From the NCBI GenBank assembly GCA_963942565.1, contig OZ012685.1:48168360-48232359 (forward strand): a stretch of DNA of 64,000 nt, given 5' to 3'. The position numbers and the translations under genes are program-made. Below, piece by piece: positions 57,110-64,000 of the stretch. Position 1 is the stretch's first letter; every line of letters starts with the position of its first letter. The stretch is from Maea johnstoni (lineage: Eukaryota; Annelida; Polychaeta; Spionida; Magelonidae). Under the pieces are notes generated by a model. The model was not told the DNA's origin. It made no database searches and worked only from the letters and a program-made list of their open reading frames with translations.

Positions 57110-59647
57110 CTATAATAAATACCAACTATTTATAGTTGCATGGTCTGTCCTCAGAATGTCAATAAATACTCTCCATTCATCTTCAAAAACAATCTCACTA
57201 TTTTTCAACAGGTTTTGAGTTTTCAAGATATGTAAATTTTTACACAACATCCTTTTGACATCTGATAGTTGCATAATATCACCTGTTTTCCTTTTACAGT
57301 ATATAACATCTTTTACACTAGTAATAATCAGTTGTTTCATTAAATTGTTGTATTTTTCACCAAAAATCTTCTCAATTTCTGAAATTTTAAAATGCGGATA
57401 ATGTAGTGATTTTACCCAATTTTCTGTTTTTTGCCAGATGTCTATAGCATTCGGACATTCTAAATATATATGTTCAATAGTTTCAATTTGATTGCAGAAT
57501 AAACAGTTTGGGGATTCTATAATTTCCATTTTATGTAGCAACTTGTTGTGAGTTATCCTTCTGTGTAGCAGTTTAAATTGAATGAAGTGTTGGTATACTG
57601 ATAAAGAGTATCTTTTGGCATTCTTAAAAGCACTTGATATTGTATCTAGCATGATCTCGTCATTTAATTTTTCTGACCATTTATTCTGCAAATCAACTAA
57701 GGTACTATTAACATTTTTTTGAGTTTTAAAATAAATATTTTTATTACCTTTGTTACCAACCTCTATCATGTAAAGTATAAAGGGTAATCTGGGCCTCATA
57801 TTATCATGAGGTTGTATTATGTTATTACCTATTAGTGTTTGTATTCTTATTCTTAAACGATTATACATCAGGAAATCACAGTTCAATTGTAAATTGTTTC
57901 TCAAGTGTTCTAATGTAAAGATTTTCCCATCTGTATCAAGCAAATCACCAATGTTCATTATCCCTTTGTCGACCCATCGTTGCAGTTTTTCTGTAACCAC
58001 TTTTGTGTTATACCAGATCGGTATTGAAAAGACCTGTTCGAGGTTACTGATGGAAGAATTCACATATACGTAATAAATGGATGTAACAACATCCCTCCAA
58101 AATTGATTTGGAATTGTCTGTTTCTTTTTCATAAATATATCACCAAACTCATATAGATTCTTAAGGCCATAATAACACGGTGTTGCTGCCCAACCTTCAT
58201 CTGATCTGTATAGCCTCTTTAGCCAAGATGCTTTCATGATCAAATCAATTTTCCTGATATCAGGGAATTGCAACCCTCCATTTGCAGTTGAATTTTCTAG
58301 AATCGATATTTTAAATTTTGGTGGTTTGTCTTGCCATAAAAATTTGAAAAAAATATTCTCAATCTTGTTAAAATATGCCTCACTTGGTTTAGGTAGGGAC
58401 AGTAGGATGTGAATTATTTTAGAAATTAATAAAGTTTTGATTATTGTAATTTTACCAATTAAAGTTAAATTTCGACATCTCCAGACCGAAATCAATTTTT
58501 CCATATCAAAAATTTTTTGTTCTAAGTTCAAATCTGTTATTTTTTCCAAACAATTAATATTGTACTGAATTCCTAGTGATACGAATTCATTGGTCCATAT
58601 TAATTCTAAATCGTCACAAAGAGTCATCCTACCATCCCCTGTCACACCGAATTTTATTGCTTTTGTTTTTTCCACATTTATTTTAAGACCGGATATTAAA
58701 TAAAAGTTTTGTAAAACACTCATGCAAATTCTAAGGTTGTTTTCATTGAATTTCATAAATAGAGTGGTGTCGTCGGCAAATTGGGATATTTTTTGTTCCT
58801 TTCCACACACTGATATACCACTTATCTCATTATTGGCTCTGAAAGTTTCACCTAGTAATTCTACCGCTAGAACAAAGAGATACGGGGAGATCGGATCCCC
58901 TTGTCTGCAGCCCCTTCCCAAAAAAATTATTTCAGATAAATGTCCATTTTGCAATATTTGAGATTTTGAATTTTTTTGGAGACTTCTAATAATCGAAATT
59001 GTTTTTTCACTGAAATTAAAGATTTTTAGAATTTTGGATATAAATTCCCACGAAATTGAGTCAAAAGCCTTCTCAAAGTCGACTAAAATCATTAAACCAT
59101 CCTCCCCTTTTAATTTAGTTTCATTTAATATGTCTAAAGTTAAAACTGTATTTTCACCTATGAATCTGCCTTGAACGAATCCCTTTTGACTTTCCCCGAT
59201 TAGATTTGGAAGAAATTGTTTAATTCTATTGGCCCAAATTCCGGAATAAAATTTATATATTGAATTTAACAAGGTGATGGGTCTCCAATTTTTTAACCTG
59301 TTTCTAGCTTTATTGCCTTTTGGAATGCATGTGATAATACCTAATAAAAAGTTTTCCGGGATATTTTGAGTTTCTGCAAAATGGTTCATTAATTCTAGTA
59401 AAGGTAGTTTAATTTCATCCCAAAAAATCTTAAAAAACTCATTGGTGAAACCGTCGGGGCCCGGACTTTTGTTATTACTGGTGCTGAAAATTTGTTTATT
59501 TAATTCATCTAAGCTTATTTTATTATCTAAATTGGAACTTTCATCATCATTTAGTTTTTTAAGATTGTTTTTATATGTTTCAAAAATGGAATCTTCTAAC
59601 TTAATTATTTTCCTTTCAGAGTATAAACTTTCATAAAATATTCTCAT
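57110..59647 (-). CDS. LINE reverse transcriptase (3' part of ORF2)
   Basis: 845 residues. N-terminal finger SPGPDGFTNEFFKIFW (~61), RT blocks NWRPITLLNSIYK, ILVDFEKAFDSISWEF, GRGCRQGDPISPYLFVLAV and the catalytic FADDTTLF (~290). C-terminal cysteine motif CLFCNQIETIEHIYLEC (~740). It primes reverse transcription at the nicked target. The true start is upstream, in the endonuclease frame; the Met given here is only the first in this frame. Confidence 0.93.
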   Translation of the reverse strand: MRIFYESLYSERKIIKLEDSIFETYKNNLKKLNDDESSNLDNKISLDELNKQIFSTSNNKSPGPDGFTNEFFKIFWDEIKLPLLELMNHFAETQNIPENFLLGIITCIPKGNKARNRLKNWRPITLLNSIYKFYSGIWANRIKQFLPNLIGESQKGFVQGRFIGENTVLTLDILNETKLKGEDGLMILVDFEKAFDSISWEFISKILKIFNFSEKTISIIRSLQKNSKSQILQNGHLSEIIFLGRGCRQGDPISPYLFVLAVELLGETFRANNEISGISVCGKEQKISQFADDTTLFMKFNENNLRICMSVLQNFYLISGLKINVEKTKAIKFGVTGDGRMTLCDDLELIWTNEFVSLGIQYNINCLEKITDLNLEQKIFDMEKLISVWRCRNLTLIGKITIIKTLLISKIIHILLSLPKPSEAYFNKIENIFFKFLWQDKPPKFKISILENSTANGGLQFPDIRKIDLIMKASWLKRLYRSDEGWAATPCYYGLKNLYEFGDIFMKKKQTIPNQFWRDVVTSIYYVYVNSSISNLEQVFSIPIWYNTKVVTEKLQRWVDKGIMNIGDLLDTDGKIFTLEHLRNNLQLNCDFLMYNRLRIRIQTLIGNNIIQPHDNMRPRLPFILYMIEVGNKGNKNIYFKTQKNVNSTLVDLQNKWSEKLNDEIMLDTISSAFKNAKRYSLSVYQHFIQFKLLHRRITHNKLLHKMEIIESPNCLFCNQIETIEHIYLECPNAIDIWQKTENWVKSLHYPHFKISEIEKIFGEKYNNLMKQLIITSVKDVIYCKRKTGDIMQLSDVKRMLCKNLHILKTQNLLKNSEIVFEDEWRVFIDILRTDHATINSWYLL

Positions 59648-60945
59648 TTCTTCAAGAATTTTTTTGGCTCATTTATTTTTATATTATTATCGTTAATTAA
59701 TTCTTTTATGTTTTTGGAAATAAAGTTATTATTTTCTAAATTTAGAAAAAGTTTATTTGGTTTCTCATCCTGAGCAATCATTTGGCTTCGAGACCTAACA
59801 AAGGATCCTCTAAGTTTTATATCTCTTATTTCTTCTAGTTCTAAGTTTTTTCCTTTTATCTCTCTTTCTAGAGCTTTATCATTCATATCTAAGATGAAGA
59901 AATGATTTAAGTTATCAAGTTCTTTAATTAGTTTGTTTTCTCTATGTGTATGTTCTCTTTTAACTTTGGCTGCATAGGAAATAATTGTCCCTCTAATCTT
60001 TGTTAGTAGCATTTCCCAAAAAAGATCTATAGATATCATGAGGTCTGGAAACTCATAATTATAGTTTTTAATAAATGTTGGATTGTATGGAGTGCATGCG
60101 TGCACTTCAATCATGAGTAATATGTCGTCTTTAATTTTAATGCGTAATAATTGATCATTTAATAAGGCTGAGTTTAATTTCCAAAGTCCTTTCCCCCGTT
60201 CTGATTTATCTTGAAATAAATTAAGTCCTATTTTGCTGTGGTCTGATCGGTACTTAGTTTTAATGTATGGGCTTGATAATATATTTAAAATGGATGATGT
60301 TATCAAGAAAAAATCAAGCCTTGCTGCTTTATTAGGGTTTTTTCTAAACCATGTAAAATTGTTTTTTTGCGGAAAAGTTTCTCTCCAAATATCTATTAAT
60401 CCAAATCTTTTTATGTATTGTTTTACTGTAAGTGTCGAGTTAGGATTATTAGTTGATTTATAATTCCAAGTGTCCAAATTTTGGTCTAAAACCATGTTCC
60501 AATCTCCGGTTATAATCCAGTTTTTAATCCCTTCTTTATCAATTAGTTTAAATAAATTTTCAAAAAAAACTGGACAATCTTTATTGGGACCATATATATT
60601 TATCATTAGAAATCTAGCTACTCCAATTAATTCCAAGTCGACGATTATATATCTGCCATCTTTATCTTTAATTACTTTATGAATATTGTATTCAAAATTA
60701 TTATTTAGTATTATCATTACCCCTAGAGATTGTTTTTTTTCTCCCGATATTAAAAATTTGCAGTTCCAATTTTTTTTTAGCATAATTAAGTCTTTTGATA
60801 TTAAATGTGTTTCTTGTAAATTAATTATATGAATCCCTCTTTTTTTAAAGTCATCAAAGAAGTCTAACCTTTTTTTAATATTCCTAAGTCCTCTACAATT
60901 GAGGGATTCAATCTTAATTAGGTTTAGTTTATTTGCTCCTTTCAT
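59644..60945 (-). CDS. LINE AP-type endonuclease (5' part of ORF2)
   Basis: 433 residues with the full endonuclease motif series: IESLNCRGL, LQETHLI, INIYGPN, ITGDWNMVLD, ARLDFFLI and YRSDHSKI. It nicks the target DNA. The frame ends ...INEPKKFLKK at a stop, whereas the other frame continues ILEEMRIFY. An A7 run (T7 at ~59659-59665 on +) is the likely site of a single-base frameshift that split one ORF2. Starts MKGANKLNLIKIES. Confidence 0.92.
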   Translation of the reverse strand: MKGANKLNLIKIESLNCRGLRNIKKRLDFFDDFKKRGIHIINLQETHLISKDLIMLKKNWNCKFLISGEKKQSLGVMIILNNNFEYNIHKVIKDKDGRYIIVDLELIGVARFLMINIYGPNKDCPVFFENLFKLIDKEGIKNWIITGDWNMVLDQNLDTWNYKSTNNPNSTLTVKQYIKRFGLIDIWRETFPQKNNFTWFRKNPNKAARLDFFLITSSILNILSSPYIKTKYRSDHSKIGLNLFQDKSERGKGLWKLNSALLNDQLLRIKIKDDILLMIEVHACTPYNPTFIKNYNYEFPDLMISIDLFWEMLLTKIRGTIISYAAKVKREHTHRENKLIKELDNLNHFFILDMNDKALEREIKGKNLELEEIRDIKLRGSFVRSRSQMIAQDEKPNKLFLNLENNNFISKNIKELINDNNIKINEPKKFLKK

Positions 60946-61732
60946 ATTGTTTATTTATTTGTTTTACCGTGATAAATTTCAGCACCAGCAATACCTTCCA
61001 ATTGTGTAATATGGGCATAAGCATAATACCAGTGTCCCACTCCAACATGCCAACAACACCACACCCACCTATCATTTGCAAGTGATTTTGAACCGTGACA
61101 TATACATAACCCAAGGAGATTTTTTTCCAAAAAAAACAAATAACCAATAAAACAAAAAAAAATAGAAAGAAAAATAATTGCAGCATATTTATAAAAGTGT
61201 GTTAACACTATGAATTCAAAAAAATGGTATGAAACCTACAGTTCGTAAAAAGAATAACAATAGCTATTTATAAATACAACTTGCAGTTGAATTATGGTTG
61301 AATAGAAATGATTTTCAGGAGCTAATTATTTTCCACTCTCAATGTATCTCAATCCAATACTATAACAAGTCCCAAAAAAATTATAATATAAAATAAGTAC
61401 AGTTGCAAGACTAGTAGATATAGACAGTAAGAGTATGTAACCACACCCTTATATACCTTTTATATCAGTTATTCAGACAAAGCTTAACTTCCCTTTGTCA
61501 ATTAAATATATGTTTCACACTCAATATACAACTGTTTTGTTTACCTACCAGAGGTTAACTCTCCCTGGTGTTAAACACAAATATGGTGTTATTCACCGAA
61601 TATATTAGCCTATACAAGGGTTATCTTCCCCTTGATATACAATAAAGCACAATAAAGAATCAAGTACTCTTGAACAATAAAGCACCAAAAAATGAATCTG
61701 GTACTGTCACAATAATCACACAATGTATAGTC

Positions 61733-62125
61733 GAATTGGACAAATATCAAGTACTACTGCAAGGGTTACTTTCCCCTTGTTATGCAACAATCACAAAAAA
61801 AAAAAACAAGAAATTAAGCCACAGGTAATAAATGTTTTTATAATTGCCAGTTATATTGCACCTTTAACAATATAGTTTATGCCTAAGTATACAACTGAGC
61901 TAGTTGAACTGGACAACTGTCAAGTAATACTGAGTAAACAAGAAGAAGTAAGGAAAAGAAACAAAAGATACACACCACAGGCACTGAATGTTTTTTGTAA
62001 TTGCCAGTTACTTAGCACCTTCAAAATTGTAATTTATGTCAAAGTATACAACTGAACTAATTGAACTGGACAAATATCAAGTAATACTGCAAGGGTTACT
62101 TTCCCCTTGTTATGCAACAATCACA
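61733..62125 (-). repeat. LINE 5' tandem monomers (~158-172 bp)
   Basis: GAACTGGACAAATATCAAGT begins units at 61733 (GAATTGG variant), 61905 and 62063. The units share CAAGGGTTACTTTCCCCTTG (absent from the middle one), CACAGGTAATAAATG and AATTGCCAGTTA. A weaker related stretch with GGTTATCTTCCCCTTG lies at 61615. The position upstream of ORF2 resembles the monomer promoters of some L1 elements (inference). Confidence 0.8.
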
Positions 62126-62180
62126 AGAAAGAAAAAAATAAAAATAAAAAATAAAAAATTAAGCCACAGGTAATATCAAG

Positions 62181-63580
62181 CAATACTAAATAAACAAAAT
62201 TTGACACAAGTAGTCAATACTCACTGAGTATTGATAAAGTCTTACACACTAAAGGAACCAGGCAGTGGTCCTTTAAAACACTTGCTAGTGTTTACCTACC
62301 CTATCAACATAGGGTCCTAATCATATATTTGACAACTTGTTCAATGTATTGAAACAAAATCTTCTTTATTATGTTACCCTTACACTTTAAAGGACATGTA
62401 TACCCTTGTGGTATGATAAATATTTTGGGTAGAAATTTATACTCCTTTTTGTGTGAAACAAAGTAAAGAGATGATAACACTATAAAGGCATTCAACTCAA
62501 CACTTTCACATAGATGAATTTTGCTTGCAGGAACTTCTCTAACAGTTTTAGACAATACACCAGGAGAACATGATTTGGTAAATCAGTTGGTACTTTTGAA
62601 TAAAAATCCTGATAGAGATTATGAATGAAATGTTGAATGAAGAAAATTTGAGAAAAATTTTGAATGCATTGTTGAATACAAGAGATTCCAGCTTAATTTG
62701 ACACATACGGGTTATATTCTCTTCAAATAGATATCAAATAGAGGTCATAGCATCAGATATAAATCAGATAATTTGTAATTAGGAAATATTAATAAATAAA
62801 TGGTTGTGGATATATATAAGTTCCCATAAAAGACAAAAAGGGTAGAGAGCTATTAAAGCAACTCTAAACTATTTTGAGAGTCTGAAGTTCTAAATTAGAC
62901 TTGAAAGTCTCATATTATGTTCAATCATATTCTTTTATAAATGATGAAGAAAGCCATTTATGTTTTGTGTGTGAAATCTTATCTAGTGTTGATATATCTG
63001 AGTGATATTGATTTCCTATTATTTAAATCTGTAATGTTTAAGAAGACAATAATGTCAGAAGGAACTTATTAATATTCTTAACATACATACTTTTATATGA
63101 TTATCAAATTGAACTATAGTAAATGCTATTTAGACAACCTCAAACTATATAGTAGCATTCACAAGGTAGGATACAACACGATAATATGGGATCTATACAT
63201 GAACCACCAGGAAGAATTCCTTTACGTGAATTTTGAACACTGACTGTAGGCTTACATTGAACTTGGGTATCTTAAAACTTGCGTTGGACAAACTATATGT
63301 GGATAATAAACATTAGAGTAGTGAAAAGGGTGATTGTCAACAACACTAAGTCTTAATATGATAGTAAACATTAGAATTTTGAAAATGTGATTGTCAACAA
63401 CTCCAAGTCTTATATCTGAGCATTAATTGACTTGATCTCCATGTCCAGTTAATAATTTATATATTATCTCACTATTTTGTAAATATATGTCATTATCCTA
63501 AGGCATGAATGCCAAAGTCTTAAACAAAAAATAGAATAATAAAAAAAAATAAAATTTGTACATAATTATACATGCATGTG
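62181..63580. other. AT-rich, no recognisable gene
   Basis: No supported exon, RNA or mobile element. TTTAAAGGACATGTATACCC at ~62385 resembles conserved starts of repeats common in marine deuterostomes (weak memory). Repeated AACATTAGA...GTGATTGTCAACAAC at ~63310 and ~63368 shows a 60-bp duplication. Confidence 0.4.
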
Positions 63581-63585
63581 AGGAA

Positions 63586-63716
63586 TATGGAAATGAAGAT
63601 TATGTCTATTGCACTGTTGTGAAAATGGAGATTATGTCTAATGCATGTGAGAAATTTGGAAATGGAGATTATGTCTATTGCAATATTGTGGAAATGGAGA
63701 TCATGTCTATTGCACA
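63586..63716. repeat. ~34-bp minisatellite, 4 units
   Basis: GGAAATGGAGATTATGTCTA followed by TTGCA(C/A)TGTTGTG or ATGCATGTGAGAAATTT. Alternating tails give a higher-order unit of ~70 bp. Confidence 0.85.
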
Positions 63717-64000
63717 TACCAAAGGATGGTTCTTACATATTGTCTTGATTCCGCAGTAGTAGAAGTAGAAGTATTATTGTTGTTGTATTGTTGTTGGTCT
63801 AGATCCCATTACTCGTTTGTACAACCCTATTTTGAAGAGATGATCTGGTAGGTTGATGAAGTGGGTTATCCTGGTGTAATGTCACGGTATTGTTGAAAAG
63901 ATAATTCCTCCAGTGTTGAAAGCTCCTGCTTCTCATGTAGACCCTCAATTGGTACCCCTCTAGCCAGGGTAATTAGATAAGGACCAGCCCCTTGTACATC
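63717..64000. other. Unassigned window end
   Basis: Begins with GTAGTAGAAGTAGAAG and TTGTTGTTGTATTG simple repeats. The last 200 bp are more complex but hold no long open frame or motif that I recognise. Confidence 0.35.

Larger units (their letters stand above)
56990..62180 (-). mobile_element. LINE of the L1/Tx1 group
   Basis: A - strand non-LTR retrotransposon. Order in the sense direction: tandem 5' monomers (62125-61733), a leader, APE-type endonuclease (60945-59644), reverse transcriptase (59647-57110), a short 3' UTR. The second ORF is almost complete but split by one frameshift. No ORF1 is recognisable between 60946 and 61700, so ORF1 is lost or the element is rearranged. No poly-A tail or target duplication could be fixed, so the outer limits are approximate. 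Confidence 0.85.

Noticed and set aside
60929-61208. LINE ORF1
   Set aside because: Two overlapping short frames upstream of the endonuclease lack coiled-coil, RRM or zinc-knuckle features, so I did not call an ORF1.
62304-62555. 83-residue frame on -
   Set aside because: Probable repeat-derived frame; no domain, codon pattern or splice signals.

Overview
This is AT-rich animal nuclear DNA: short exons with GT/AG introns, long introns packed with transposable elements, microsatellites and very large inverted repeats. Protein similarity recalled from memory (ABCC1/MRP1-like and gamma-glutamyl hydrolase), plus BEL/Pao, Ty3/gypsy, Tx1/L1-like LINE, hAT-like and TTAA-flanked elements, fit a marine invertebrate, perhaps a deuterostome. 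The species cannot be fixed from the sequence alone.

Two host genes are clear and converge tail to tail. On the + strand, eight exons (593-15322) encode the last 403 residues of an ABCC1/MRP1-type transporter: the end of the second membrane domain and a complete second nucleotide-binding domain. On the - strand, nine exons (42252 down to 22971) encode a complete 341-residue gamma-glutamyl hydrolase (GGH) with signal peptide, catalytic Cys139 and His250. All exon junctions keep phase. A third, unrecognised gene end (two exons and AATAAA) may lie at 55049-55492 on +.

ABCC intron 793-10460 holds a BEL/Pao retroelement that looks whole, with LTRs that look identical, inserted into an older hAT-like element. 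The intergenic stretch 15323-21280 is a field of ~210-bp TTAA-ended MITEs, a hAT-like element nested in another, and a (TA)n tract. GGH introns hold a young Ty3/gypsy element inserted in a MITE, an 1166-bp hAT-type element with its own palindromic insert, a three-level nest (hAT-like MITE, 2.9-kb TIR transposon with a broken ORF, hAT-like MITE), and a tRNA-derived SINE split by a foldback element.

From 44.3 to 55.8 kb the window is dominated by two neighbouring giant inverted repeats (46164-51185 and 51505-54685, the second with a likely target duplication), flanked on both sides by arrays of the same palindromic word GGTCACTGAGATCT. From 57.1 to about 62.2 kb lies a Tx1/L1-like LINE on -, with a complete endonuclease and reverse transcriptase split by one frameshift and preceded by ~165-bp tandem monomers. 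The rest to 64000 shows only a small minisatellite.

The most unusual host-gene pattern is that exon edges in both genes are repeatedly duplicated in the adjoining DNA (seven places). I cannot tell from sequence whether any copy is used in splicing.
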